DNA of 56,652 bases from Christensenella sp. UBA4247 (GTDB lineage: Bacteria; Bacillota; Clostridia; Christensenellales; CAG-1252), in the NCBI GenBank assembly GCA_002395405.1, contig DGWX01000022.1, forward strand, positions 4,039 to 60,690. Reading direction: 5' to 3'. Below, piece by piece: positions 1-9,122 of the stretch (its first letter is position 1; every line of letters begins with the position of its first letter). The notes beneath the pieces were generated by a model. The model ran no database searches, was not told where the DNA came from, and saw only the letters and a program-made list of their open reading frames with translations. Position numbers and translations under genes: made by a program.

Positions 1-4
1 TGTT

Positions 5-859
5 TCATGCGTACTGATCGACGACGGAGAGATCAACGCGTCTTCCGGAGATGAATTTTCCTTTCCATCTGTCGTCTTTCGTCAGAGAAACGGGTCCTCC
101 GTTTGCACTGTAACATTGAAGAAGATATCCTCCGCCGAGATATAGAACGACGTGTGAAATCGAACCGCTTCCCGTAAAATAAATATCGCCGCGTTTAAGG
201 TCGGAATAGCGCGTGATTCTTTTGCCCACCGTGTGGTCGGCTTGGCTACCCGTATACGTTCCGAGTTTAACGCCGCAACCCGCGTAAAAACAATATTGAA
301 CGAAAGAGGAACAATCGAAGGAAGTGCCCGTAAAATAGGGATTGATTTTGCCTTTGTCCGTAAGAACGCGCGGCGCGCCCCATTCGTAAGGCGTTCCGAG
401 AAAGGCGAGTCCCGCTTCGATTACTCGCTCAAGGGCGCGGTTTGTTTCGGTTTGAAACGCGTACGATCGGGAGACGTAGCCTACTCGTTCGCCCGTCCAG
501 ACCGCGAACCAGGCGCCTTCCTCCCAAAGATAGGGAAGGCTTTGTCCTGCAGGGAGGGTGAAAAGAGGAGCGAAACTTGTTCCCGCTCCTTTGCGTACGT
601 TCAAAGAAGCGGTCGAAACGATCGCGTCGTACGGCGCCGTATCGGAAGAGGGATACGCATAAGAGTAGGGAGAAAAAGAAGGCGCTTCAGTTTCTTCCTC
701 TTTGAGCTGCACCTCTTCCGAAAGGGGCGGCGGATCCACTATGTCGGAAAACCCATCTTCCGTCTCTTTTTCAAAACGCGCTCCGCCGCAGGACGCAAAG
801 AGAAAGAGGAAGACGAAAAGAGCTATGTAAACAGCCGAATCGCGAAGTATTTTTTTCAT
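5..859 (-). CDS. NlpC/P60 cell-wall hydrolase lipoprotein with SH3 domain
   Basis: This is a secreted peptidoglycan endopeptidase, likely cutting stem peptides outside the membrane. The N terminus is a lipoprotein signal (MKK, hydrophobic run, lipobox ending ASC). An SH3-like domain follows (ASLNVRKGAGTSF...), then an NlpC/P60 domain with catalytic Cys in DCSSFVQ and His in SHVVLYLG. I prefer the ATG at 859 to the in-frame ATG at 871, because the lipoprotein signal starts there and a GGTGG lies just upstream. A TATAAT on the same strand at 874-879 would start transcription only a few bases before this ATG. The gene is complete, and its neighbour across the window edge is unknown. The family assignment is firm; the exact bond cleaved is inferred from family. 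Confidence 0.9.
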   Translation of the reverse strand: MKKILRDSAVYIALFVFLFLFASCGGARFEKETEDGFSDIVDPPPLSEEVQLKEEETEAPSFSPYSYAYPSSDTAPYDAIVSTASLNVRKGAGTSFAPLFTLPAGQSLPYLWEEGAWFAVWTGERVGYVSRSYAFQTETNRALERVIEAGLAFLGTPYEWGAPRVLTDKGKINPYFTGTSFDCSSFVQYCFYAGCGVKLGTYTGSQADHTVGKRITRYSDLKRGDIYFTGSGSISHVVLYLGGGYLLQCYSANGGPVSLTKDDRWKGKFISGRRVDLSVVDQYA

Positions 860-924
860 AAGTACCACCATTCATTATAAAATCGTTTTACCTTCCTTCC
901 GACATCCAAAAGTTGGAAAAGACG

Positions 925-953
925 TTGACGAATACTAACTTGTGTAATATAAT
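925..953 (+). promoter_or_regulatory. sigma-A-type promoter of the PadR gene
   Basis: TTGACG at 925-930 and a perfect TATAAT at 948-953 are separated by 17 bp. The predicted start is near 960, giving a leader of roughly 28 nt before the PadR ATG at 988. The leader contains AAGGATAAGG as a possible ribosome binding site. Confidence 0.75.
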
Positions 954-987
954 AAACCTACTTACGATATAAGGATAAGGTGTCGAT

Positions 988-1530
988 ATGTCATTGAAAC
1001 ACGGATTATTGGGCTTGCTGACGCTTCGCAAGTCTTCCGGATACGATCTTTCTAAACTCTTTCAGGAATCGCTGAGCTATTTTTGGGTCGCGAATCAAAG
1101 CCAGATCTATCGCGAACTCGACAAAATGGAAGAGATCGGCTGGGTCGCGTCTTCCAAAGTGGAGCAGGACGCGCGTCCGAATAAAAGGGTTTACGCGATC
1201 ACGAAGGAAGGAAACGCGGAACTTATTCGCTATTTGAAAGACGACAGCGCCGAAGAACTCGGCGTGGTTCGCAATCCGTTGTTGATGAAGCTCTTTTTCT
1301 CTTCTTTGGTGGATCGGGAACACGCGATCAAACTGCTCGAAAACTATCGAAAGCTTTGCGAAGAGCAAATGGAAGAGGTCAAAGCGCAGGTTGCGGAGAT
1401 CGGAAGGGTGGAAGAGAGTGCGGCGAAACCCGCCTATTGGCTGTATTCCACGAACTATTCCATCGCTTATTACGAATTCCAGATCCGATGGATCGACGAG
1501 ACGGTTGCCCGCCTTCGTTCTCTGTCTTAG
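988..1530 (+). CDS. PadR-family transcriptional regulator
   Basis: This 180-residue protein opens with the PadR winged-helix signature (LKHGLLGLLTLRKSSGYDLSKLF) and continues with the recognition region (SQIYRELDKMEEIGWV). The second half is a helical, Vir-type C-terminal dimerisation region ending in YYEFQIRWIDETVARL. PadR proteins are usually small-molecule-responsive repressors that control themselves and a neighbouring transporter or enzyme. Here the next gene downstream, 33 bp away, encodes a helicase, so the target is not obvious. A strong promoter lies just upstream. The ligand is unknown. Confidence 0.88.
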   Translation: MSLKHGLLGLLTLRKSSGYDLSKLFQESLSYFWVANQSQIYRELDKMEEIGWVASSKVEQDARPNKRVYAITKEGNAELIRYLKDDSAEELGVVRNPLLMKLFFSSLVDREHAIKLLENYRKLCEEQMEEVKAQVAEIGRVEESAAKPAYWLYSTNYSIAYYEFQIRWIDETVARLRSLS

Positions 1531-1563
1531 CGTACTTTTTCTTCCTTTCGGAATACTAAACGT

Positions 1564-3912
1564 ATGGCAAGCGATTTTTTCGAAAAAACGGTATTGCGCC
1601 TCGGCGAGATCTATTTAACCGAGTATTCCGTGTTCAAAACGGAGAAGTTTTCGCTTGCGACGAGCCGTCTTTCCGGCGTAAACGAAACGTTAACGGCTCT
1701 TTCTTTTGCCGCTCTCAAAAAAGGTTTTCGCGAGGGAACGTTTGCTTTTTCTTCCGGAAAAACCAAATTGATCGCGCGTTTTTATCCTTCCTTTTCTCGT
1801 TCGGGCGGCGCGGCGATCGTTTTTTATCGCTTTTTATCCTATCCCGTTACGGCGTCGGACGACCCGAGATTGAAACTCGTTTCGGAATTTCAAGCGGAAA
1901 GGATCGCGAACGAGTCTATTGAAACGGATAAACTGTATCGCGCGTTTTCTCCTCGCTTCGATCTTCCTCTTCCCGATGAAAACCAGCGCGCGCTTTTTTC
2001 GATCGAAGGAAAAAACGTACTCGTTCAGGGGATTGCGGGGAGCGGGAAAACAAACCTTTGCATTGAAAAGATCCTGTTTGCCGCCGCAATGGATTACGGC
2101 GGGAAAACTTTATACACGACCTTTTCGCGCGGACTTCTTTTAGACGTTAAGAAAAAGATAGAGGATTATCTTTCCGCCTTAAAGGCGATCGCGATCGCGG
2201 TAAAAGAAGGAAGAGCGGAGAGGGGGGCGGAAGAAAGCGTGGCATTTTCTTCTCTTCTCGGCGTTCCCGTTTCCTCCCTTGCCGAGGCGCTCCCTCGCCT
2301 CGAATCCATGATCGATTATTTGGAAAATAAGGTGGATTATCTTTTGCTCGAAGATCTTTATCGCGCTTCTTTCGGAGAAACGGTTTTCGCGAGCGAAAGA
2401 ACGTTTGTTTCCTTCTTGAAAGAACTTAAAAATTACAATCTTTTGAACCGATATAAAAAGATCTCCCTCTCGGACGAAATGCTGTATAAGGAAATATACG
2501 GATTCATCTTCGGAAAGAACTATCGAGGGAAAAAAGCAGACTATATCGAGGAAAGGCGAGGATCTTTTTCCAAGGAAGAATCCGCATTCGTGTTCGATCT
2601 TTCGGAAGAGTATCGCCGCTATCTCGATGCGACGGGCGCGGTGGATCTGAACGTTGCCGCGGAAAAACTCCGCGACGATCTTTTGTTTCCGAGCTATTCT
2701 CTCGCCGTCGTGGACGAAGTTCAGGATCTGACCGAGATCCAGCTGTCTTTTTTAAGGAAAGCGGCGATCAAGTTGTTTTGCGTGGGCGACGCGTCGCAGA
2801 TGGTCAATCCGGCGTACTTTTCCTTTGCCCGCCTCAAAGACCTTTTGTATAAAAAGGACGTAACGGACGTTGCGGAACTTCGCTATAATTATCGAAACAG
2901 TCGTGAGATCGCCCGCATCGTGGGCGCACTGTCCGACCTCAATCGTTCGGTTTTCGGCTATCACGGATTCGTGCTAAACGCAAGCGCGGTCTCATCCGAA
3001 GAAGGCTCTTTCGCCGTGCTGTTCGAAACGGGGAAATTCGCCTCGCTCATCGCGAAGGAAAAAACGGACAATTTTACCATCGTCGTTTCCACGCAATCGG
3101 AAAAAGAAAAACTGCGCGCGCTTCTCCCCTTAAAAGAGATCCTGACCGTATCCGAGATCAAAGGGCTTGAAAGGGATACCGTCGTTCTCTATAACGTCCT
3201 TTCTTCGAATAAAGATAAATTCGAAAAACTCTCTCGAACCGAGATCGATCGAAAAACGGCGGACGAGAACAGCGTGTATCGCTATTATTTCAATTTGTTT
3301 TACGTAGGCGTGTCGCGCGCGCGTCGCCATCTTTTTGTGGCGGAAGAAGAGGAAGTTCCTCTTTTTTCCGATTTTTTCAGAAAGAATTTCGAGCGGATAA
3401 CGGATCGGGAAGCGGTGCGCAAGATCAAAGAAACGGTGGGGGATACCCTCGTTCGTCAGGAAGAACTGCTGCGCCGCGCGGACGAATTCAAAAAACTCGG
3501 GCAGTATGAAAACGCCCTCGTTGCCGCGTCTTCCCTCGTAAACGACTCGGAAAGGGAAAAAGCAATCGCGGAGATCACCGTTTGGCGCGACTTTATTTCC
3601 CGCGGAGACTTTGCGGGCGGCGGACTTGCCTTTTGGGAAAAAGGCTATGTAAAAGAGGCGAAGGAAACTTTTGAGATCGGAGGAGAAAAAGAACTGCTCG
3701 ATCTCGTTTCCGCGATAGACGAGGGCGACAGCGAAAAGCTGGATTATCGCATTCTCCGACATTACGACAAACTGAAAGACAGCGCGGCGGCAATAAGGAT
3801 CTTTTCTTCCGTTCTCGAAAAGGATCTTCACTATATGAAAGAAACGCATCGGAGCCTTTCGAACTCTCTGAAATTTGATAAAAAGAAGGAGCAAAAACAT
3901 GCAAGACGTTAA
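1564..3912 (+). CDS. UvrD/Rep-like superfamily 1 helicase, first gene of an unusual operon
   Basis: The 782-residue protein has the SF1A helicase motifs in order: Walker A QGIAGSGKT (about 155-163), motif II DEVQD (about 384-388), motif III VGDASQM, motif IV NYRNSREI, motif V SEIKGLERDTVV and motif VI YVGVSRARRHL. The first 140 residues are a domain I do not recognise. The last 170 are helical, with a TPR-like start (ADEFKKLGQYENALVAA). I see no nuclease motif. The glycine-rich P-loop context resembles HelD/UvrD-type ATPases, but I cannot choose a subfamily. The ATG has no clear ribosome binding site; an AATACT at 1552-1557 precedes it by six bases, without a good -35. The next gene overlaps this one by 14 bp. 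Confidence 0.85.
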   Translation: MASDFFEKTVLRLGEIYLTEYSVFKTEKFSLATSRLSGVNETLTALSFAALKKGFREGTFAFSSGKTKLIARFYPSFSRSGGAAIVFYRFLSYPVTASDDPRLKLVSEFQAERIANESIETDKLYRAFSPRFDLPLPDENQRALFSIEGKNVLVQGIAGSGKTNLCIEKILFAAAMDYGGKTLYTTFSRGLLLDVKKKIEDYLSALKAIAIAVKEGRAERGAEESVAFSSLLGVPVSSLAEALPRLESMIDYLENKVDYLLLEDLYRASFGETVFASERTFVSFLKELKNYNLLNRYKKISLSDEMLYKEIYGFIFGKNYRGKKADYIEERRGSFSKEESAFVFDLSEEYRRYLDATGAVDLNVAAEKLRDDLLFPSYSLAVVDEVQDLTEIQLSFLRKAAIKLFCVGDASQMVNPAYFSFARLKDLLYKKDVTDVAELRYNYRNSREIARIVGALSDLNRSVFGYHGFVLNASAVSSEEGSFAVLFETGKFASLIAKEKTDNFTIVVSTQSEKEKLRALLPLKEILTVSEIKGLERDTVVLYNVLSSNKDKFEKLSRTEIDRKTADENSVYRYYFNLFYVGVSRARRHLFVAEEEEVPLFSDFFRKNFERITDREAVRKIKETVGDTLVRQEELLRRADEFKKLGQYENALVAASSLVNDSEREKAIAEITVWRDFISRGDFAGGGLAFWEKGYVKEAKETFEIGGEKELLDLVSAIDEGDSEKLDYRILRHYDKLKDSAAAIRIFSSVLEKDLHYMKETHRSLSNSLKFDKKKEQKHARR

Positions 3913-4606
3913 AGATCTCATCGAATCGTTTAAGGAATATCGCGATCTTTTGACCCCGATCACAGAGAATCTTCGCGAATTTGCGGATACGTACGATTCC
4001 CTCAAAGGGGATATCGGAAGATTGTCGCAAGCTTTCGAAGGGGACGTTACCGGGAATCTCGATCGGATCTATAAGACGCTGAGCGGCGAAGCGGAGAAAG
4101 CGCAAAGCCTCTCGAAAGAAATAGACGCTTTTCTTTCCCGAAGCGAAAGATACGCCGCGGAAGCGGAGAAGCTCTCTTCTACTCTTTCTCGCCTCGAGAG
4201 GACGCTCGAAAGTCTTTCCGAGCTCGAAAACGAGGCGGAAGCGCAGATCGGGAAGCTCGAATCCACCTTGGAAGAAAAGAGAAAGAATTATAATTTGAAG
4301 GAACTCGAACGAACGGTCGCGAACTATAATGCGGGCGTTACGCGCGTTGCCGAATTTATCAATAAGGACGTTTCTCAATCCTTATCGGACAATAGCGACA
4401 AGCTGAATTCCATTAAAGATTCCTTTGTCGCGCTCGAAGAAGGGGTAAAGAAAGAAAACGAGAGTTTGGATCGCTTGGCGTCTTCTTATACGGCTACTTC
4501 CGAACTGCTCAGAAAGATCACGGAAAAAGAAAGCGTAAACGAAGAATATATCTTCGATATAATGGATAAGTGGGCGGCGGAAAGAGGCGTTAAACGAAAA
4601 AAATAA
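3899..4606 (+). CDS. coiled-coil protein of unknown function
   Basis: This 235-residue soluble protein is almost wholly charged coiled coil (repeated Leu/Glu/Lys/Ser heptads, for example around LSSTLSRLERTLESLSELE). It has no signal peptide, membrane segment or catalytic motif that I recognise. I chose the ATG at 3899 because AAGGAG (3886-3891) lies seven bases upstream; this start is inside the end of the helicase gene, which implies translational coupling. The stop codon overlaps the next start (TAATG). It may act as a structural or tethering partner between the cytosolic helicase and the membrane protein that follows, but that is inferred from context only. Confidence 0.75.
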   Translation: MQDVKDLIESFKEYRDLLTPITENLREFADTYDSLKGDIGRLSQAFEGDVTGNLDRIYKTLSGEAEKAQSLSKEIDAFLSRSERYAAEAEKLSSTLSRLERTLESLSELENEAEAQIGKLESTLEEKRKNYNLKELERTVANYNAGVTRVAEFINKDVSQSLSDNSDKLNSIKDSFVALEEGVKKENESLDRLASSYTATSELLRKITEKESVNEEYIFDIMDKWAAERGVKRKK

Positions 4607-6618
4607 TGATGGAAAGAAACGAAAGGAAAATAGCGGAAGCAGTGGAAAAGGATGACGTTAAGGCATTTTCCTCTCTTGTGGGAGAGGAGACTTTTTCCTT
4701 TTTGTTCGGCCGTTTCCCCATTCTTTCTCTTTGCTATCTCTTCGGTGCAAAGCGCATCGTAAAAGCGTACGAGGATAAAATGATCAAGGAAAGAGGCCGC
4801 GTTTTGCTTCCTTCCTATTCTCCCGCGGACGCGCTTTTCATCAAAAAAGCGGGAAAAACCGCGCGCTTTTTTATAGACAAAACGGTTTCGCCTCTCGAAA
4901 TGCTTGCCGTACTCGGAGAGAATAAGAAACTGAAAAACCTTTTCGCGCGCTATCCGCGCGCCGAGGCTTATCTTGCGTCCGTTAATAGGATTTATTATAC
5001 GCGCCTCGGGAAAAACGTCGTCGTAAAGGGAAAAGAGCTGATCCTTCCTCCCGAACCGCTCTCTTTTGCGGGGCGGAGGCGGACGGAAAGACTATCCCTG
5101 ATTTTTTTCGTCCTCGGCGTCTTTACGATCGCGTTGACCGCTTTTATCGGCGCTTTTTTCGGAACGGGCGGGAAAATCCCTTATAAAGTCCGAAACGGAA
5201 AAGAACTTGCCGCCGCGCTTTCGAGCGGAGCTTCCGTTCGATTGGAGCGAACGATTACTTTAAGCGAAACGATCGAGACCTCTTCTTCCGAAATAGACGG
5301 AAACGGGAATACGATCCGCCTTTCCGCGCCGCTTTTTAAGACCTTTTCGGGAAAGATCCGAAACGTTAATTTCTATCTTTTACCCTCTTATGAAGGGAGC
5401 GGGGTGATCGGGAAGAACGAAGGAACGATCTCGGACGTCTCGATCACGGCGGAGTCTCTCTCGATCGGGAAAAAAGAGGAATATCAAGGCGCACTCGTAA
5501 ATGAGAACGCGGGTATTATCGAATCTTCCTATCTGTTCTTAACTCTGTCTGTCGGAGGAGAGGGCGGCGGAAATTGTTACTTCGGTAGCGTGTGCGGAAG
5601 CAATTCCGGAACGATCCATAATTGCCGTGCGGAAGGAGAGATCAAAGGCGAGAACGTCGATCTCGGCGGTATTGCGGGATCGAACGACAGCGTGGGAACG
5701 ATCTCCGATTGCTATGTCAATCTTTCTCTCGCGGAAGCCTCCTCTCTCTCGGGTTGGACGCCGAACGTCGCGGGGATCGCCGTGGAAAACTTGGGCGCGA
5801 TCTATCGCGCGGAAAACGCAGGGAAAATCGAAGCGAAACTGAGCGCGCCCGCGCTTGCCGAAGGGGAAAGCCCTGCGTCCGCTTATGCGGCGGGGATCGT
5901 TTGCGTAAACGTGGGAAGCGTTACGGAGTGTAAAAACGAGGGCGTCGTTTCGTCCGTCGCCGAGGGAGGACATTCTTTTTCAGGCGGCGTCGCCACCATA
6001 AACGGATATAACTCCTCTTACGGCAAATACGGCGTTATCGAAAATTCTTCAAGCGCGGGAGAGGTCCTTGCAAAGAGCGTTTCGCATAACGCTTACGCGG
6101 GCGGCATCGCGGCAAATAACAGTCAGGGCGCGCGCATTACTTCTTGCCGTCAGACGGAAAAAGTAAAAGCGGAAAGCGAAGGGGAAAGTCTCTATTCTTT
6201 CGCGGGCGGAATCGCGGGATATAACGCCGGCGGCGTGGAAACGTCCGTTTATACCGCTTCTTGCGAAGCATATTCCGAAACGGTGATCTCGGGCGCGATT
6301 TGCGGCGCGACGTATCTTCGCGGAGGTTTTTTTACCAATTACACGATCAGTTTGAGCGATAACGCGTTCGTAAAAAGCGAAGAGGGAAAAGAAAAAACGA
6401 GCGGCGCGATCATAGCGGAAAACGGCTATCGCGCGCTTCGCGCCGGCGCTATTTATACGGCGTATCAATTCGAATCGCAGAAGGCGGACGCGATCGCTTC
6501 GGGGAATGAAAGTACGGCAAACGAAATTGAGGAATATCTGTTGCCCCTTCTTTCTCTCGGAGCGGAAGGGTATTCATCGGAAGACGAGATCCCGGAGGTG
6601 GAAAAGAATGTCGAATAG
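4606..6618 (+). CDS. membrane-anchored GLUG-type beta-helix surface protein
   Basis: The 670-residue protein has three parts. Residues 1-160 form a cytosolic helical region with weak ankyrin-like spacing. One transmembrane helix runs at about 163-186, preceded by RRRTER, which predicts the N terminus inside. The long C-terminal part (about 190-670) carries repeated GLUG-like units of the form GGIAGxNxGxIxxC, for example GSVCGSNSGTIHNC, LGGIAGSNDSVGTISDC and AGGIAGYNAGG, expected to fold as a right-handed beta-helix outside the cell. It is the third gene of the helicase unit. GLUG repeats occur in adhesins and surface proteins, but coupling to a helicase is not something I know. An in-frame ATG at 4609 is an alternative start. 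Confidence 0.75.
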   Translation: MMERNERKIAEAVEKDDVKAFSSLVGEETFSFLFGRFPILSLCYLFGAKRIVKAYEDKMIKERGRVLLPSYSPADALFIKKAGKTARFFIDKTVSPLEMLAVLGENKKLKNLFARYPRAEAYLASVNRIYYTRLGKNVVVKGKELILPPEPLSFAGRRRTERLSLIFFVLGVFTIALTAFIGAFFGTGGKIPYKVRNGKELAAALSSGASVRLERTITLSETIETSSSEIDGNGNTIRLSAPLFKTFSGKIRNVNFYLLPSYEGSGVIGKNEGTISDVSITAESLSIGKKEEYQGALVNENAGIIESSYLFLTLSVGGEGGGNCYFGSVCGSNSGTIHNCRAEGEIKGENVDLGGIAGSNDSVGTISDCYVNLSLAEASSLSGWTPNVAGIAVENLGAIYRAENAGKIEAKLSAPALAEGESPASAYAAGIVCVNVGSVTECKNEGVVSSVAEGGHSFSGGVATINGYNSSYGKYGVIENSSSAGEVLAKSVSHNAYAGGIAANNSQGARITSCRQTEKVKAESEGESLYSFAGGIAGYNAGGVETSVYTASCEAYSETVISGAICGATYLRGGFFTNYTISLSDNAFVKSEEGKEKTSGAIIAENGYRALRAGAIYTAYQFESQKADAIASGNESTANEIEEYLLPLLSLGAEGYSSEDEIPEVEKNVE

Positions 6619-6835
6619 AGAAAAGAAAGAAAAACTATTATGGATCCTATCTTCCTTGTTCGCTATCTCGGCGCTTCTCGTGTTCGCCGTATTGTTCGTT
6701 TTATCGATCGCAGGGGCGGAAAAGGGAAGAACGATCGTTCCCTTTTTCTCCGTTGTCCTTTCGGGCGCGATCGCGGGCGGCGTGTTGATCGGAACGGGCG
6801 CGTTCCTTTCCGTCGTTCGATATAAGAGGAAATAA
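6608..6835 (+). CDS. small two-helix membrane protein
   Basis: This 75-residue protein has two predicted transmembrane helices (LLWILSSLFAISALLVFAV and the segment around VVLSGAIAGGVLIGTGAF) with charged ends (MSNREKKEK and RYKRK). The start at 6608 follows GGAGG (6594-6598) at nine bases and overlaps the end of the beta-helix gene by 11 bp, so it belongs to the same translationally coupled unit. I do not recognise the family. It could be an accessory or anchoring subunit of the preceding membrane protein. Confidence 0.7.
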   Translation: MSNREKKEKLLWILSSLFAISALLVFAVLFVLSIAGAEKGRTIVPFFSVVLSGAIAGGVLIGTGAFLSVVRYKRK

Positions 6836-6886
6836 GAAAAGTGCCTTCTTAATGGAAATATCTCTTTTCTTCTGATAAAAGAGTGT

Positions 6887-6892
6887 TATAAT
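6887..6892 (+). promoter_or_regulatory. -10 box upstream of rel
   Basis: A perfect TATAAT lies 16 bp before the rel ATG, but the -35 position (6864-6869) is poor. The predicted leader is only about 10 nt and lacks a clear ribosome binding site. Confidence 0.5.
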
Positions 6893-6908
6893 AGAAACGA
6901 AAAGCAGT

Positions 6909-9053
6909 ATGAAAAAAGTGATTTTGGACGAAAACGAACTCAAAGAAAAGATCAAAAAGAGTTATCCCGAACCCGGGTGTTCGCTTATTCTTTCCGCGCT
7001 CGATTTCGCAAAATCCGCTCACGAAGGGCAGCTTCGCCTCTCGGGCGAGCCTTATTTCGTTCACCCTTGCCACGTGGCGAATATTTTGATCGATCTCGGA
7101 ATGGACGCGGAGTCCGTTGCCGCCGGTTTTTTACACGACGTGATCGAAGACACTCGTTTCACTCGCGAAGATCTCGCGGAAAAATTCGGAGAGGGCGTTT
7201 CGACCCTCGTAGAGGGAGTAACCAAATTAAACAAACTGCAATTTAAGAGCAAAGAGCAAGCGCAGGCGGAAAACCTCAGAAAAATGCTCCTTGCGATGGC
7301 GAAGGACGTTCGCGTTATCATCATTAAATTCGCGGATCGACTGCATAATATGCGTTCCCTTGCCTTTAAGCCGGAAGACGCGCAAAAGGCGATCGCGAAA
7401 GAAACGATGGAGATCTACGCGCCCCTTGCCGCCCGCCTCGGAATGAGTCAGGTCAAAGGCGAACTGGAAGACTTGTCCATGCGATATCTCTATCCCAAAG
7501 AGTATTACGAACTCGTGGATCTGATCTCTTCCAAAAAAGAGGAAAGAGAAAAATTCGTTTTATCCGTAACGGAAGAGTTGAAAGCCAAGCTGGACGAGAT
7601 CGGATTGAAATACGAGATCAACGGTAGGGCAAAGCATTTTTACAGTATTTATCGCAAAATGTTGCGCCAAAACTCTTCGATAGACCAGATCTACGACCTC
7701 ATTGCGATCCGCATCATCGTGGATACCGTTAAGGATTGTTATAACGTTCTCGGCGTCGTTCATTCCCTTTGGACGCCGCTTCCCGGTAGGTTCAAAGATT
7801 ATATCGCGATGCCGAAAGCGAATATGTATCAATCCCTTCATACTACGGTTTTGAATTCCTTCGGAGCGCCTTTCGAAGTGCAAATTCGAACCAAAGAGAT
7901 GCACCGTCTCGCCGAGTACGGTATCGCGGCGCATTGGAAGTACAAGGACGGAAAAACCGATCGCACGCTGGACGAAAAGATCAAATGGATCCGCGAAGTC
8001 ATGGCGCTCCACGAGGGCGACGTGGAGGATAGCAAAGAATATATAAACGCGTTGAAGACGGAAATGTTTAACGACGAAGTCTTCGTGTTTACGCCGCAAG
8101 GCGATATTAAGAATTTGCCCGTGGGTTCCACCGTGGTGGATTTTGCTTACGCGATCCATTCGGACGTCGGGAACAAGTGCGTGGGCGGAAAGATCAATAT
8201 GAAGATCGTTCCTCTGTCCACAAGGCTGAAAACGGGAGACATCGTGGAGATCATAACGGGACCGAACGCGAAACCTTCCCGCGATTGGATGCGCTTCGTT
8301 CAATCTTCTTCCACCAAAGCGAAGATCCGCCAGTATTTTAAGCGCACGATGCGCGATGAAAACGTTCGGATCGGGCGGGATATGCTCATTGCCGCCTGCA
8401 AAAAAGCGGGATATACGGCTAAAGAATTGATGGTGGACGCTTGGATCCTCGAAACTGCCGAAAAGCAATCCTTTTCTTCGGCGGAAGACGTCCTTGCCGC
8501 GGTCGGCTACGGAGAGTTGAAAACCAAGCAGATCATTGACAAGCTCGTTCATCGCTATTTGCAAACCGTTCCGCAAGAAGCGGGCGCGGCGATCCCGCAC
8601 GAGCGAAAGAAAACGTCGAACGAAAGCAGCGTTTTGATCGATGGAGAAGACGGAATGCAGGTCCATATGTGTAAGTGTTGCAATCCGCTTCCCGGGGATA
8701 AGATCATCGGCTACGTTACGCGCGGCAGGGGGATCAACGTCCACCGCGCCGATTGCGAGAACGTTTTGGCTCTCGAACAGGATCGCTTGATCAAAGCGGA
8801 ATGGAGCGGCGTTGCCGCGGGAAAATTCTCCGCTTCTTTGACCGTGTTTGCCACGAGTACCGCCGCGATCAACCGCGTGACCGAGTTGTTCCTCGGAATG
8901 GGAGTGGAACTTTCGCAGATCAACGCGACGGTGGATAAGGACAAAAACGTTAAGATCGACGTAACCGTTGAGCTTGCGGATCGAGAAGAACTGACCGCCG
9001 TAAAAAATAAACTCGCGCAGATCAAAACCGTTACGGACGTCGTTCGCGGATAA
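6909..9053 (+). CDS. rel: bifunctional (p)ppGpp synthetase/hydrolase
   Basis: The 714-residue protein makes and degrades (p)ppGpp, the stringent-response alarmone. The N-terminal HD hydrolase domain shows HPCHVANIL and FLHDVIEDT. The synthetase domain shows GRAKHFYSIYRKM and the RFKD form of the RXKD motif (PGRFKDYIAMPK), which is typical of bifunctional Rel rather than synthesis-only RelA. A TGS domain (VFVFTPQGDIKNLP), a zinc-finger-like CKCCNPLPGD segment and a C-terminal ACT domain follow. The full family length is present. It appears monocistronic, with an intrinsic terminator directly downstream. Confidence 0.95.
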   Translation: MKKVILDENELKEKIKKSYPEPGCSLILSALDFAKSAHEGQLRLSGEPYFVHPCHVANILIDLGMDAESVAAGFLHDVIEDTRFTREDLAEKFGEGVSTLVEGVTKLNKLQFKSKEQAQAENLRKMLLAMAKDVRVIIIKFADRLHNMRSLAFKPEDAQKAIAKETMEIYAPLAARLGMSQVKGELEDLSMRYLYPKEYYELVDLISSKKEEREKFVLSVTEELKAKLDEIGLKYEINGRAKHFYSIYRKMLRQNSSIDQIYDLIAIRIIVDTVKDCYNVLGVVHSLWTPLPGRFKDYIAMPKANMYQSLHTTVLNSFGAPFEVQIRTKEMHRLAEYGIAAHWKYKDGKTDRTLDEKIKWIREVMALHEGDVEDSKEYINALKTEMFNDEVFVFTPQGDIKNLPVGSTVVDFAYAIHSDVGNKCVGGKINMKIVPLSTRLKTGDIVEIITGPNAKPSRDWMRFVQSSSTKAKIRQYFKRTMRDENVRIGRDMLIAACKKAGYTAKELMVDAWILETAEKQSFSSAEDVLAAVGYGELKTKQIIDKLVHRYLQTVPQEAGAAIPHERKKTSNESSVLIDGEDGMQVHMCKCCNPLPGDKIIGYVTRGRGINVHRADCENVLALEQDRLIKAEWSGVAAGKFSASLTVFATSTAAINRVTELFLGMGVELSQINATVDKDKNVKIDVTVELADREELTAVKNKLAQIKTVTDVVRG

Positions 9054-9068
9054 ATCAAAGAGCCATTC

Positions 9069-9096
9069 AAAAAACGCCCGAACGGGCGTTTTTTTT
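9069..9096. terminator. bidirectional intrinsic terminator
   Basis: The inverted repeat AACGCCCG/CGGGCGTT is flanked by A and T runs on the two sides, so it can stop both rel from the left and the reverse-strand ECF gene from the right. Confidence 0.85.
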
Positions 9097-9122
9097 GATC
9101 GAGAGGCAGCGCGTCGTTTCCG

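Noticed and set aside
7560..8744. Long reverse-strand frame inside rel
   Set aside because: It is antisense to conserved catalytic domains and has no ribosome binding site or family resemblance.
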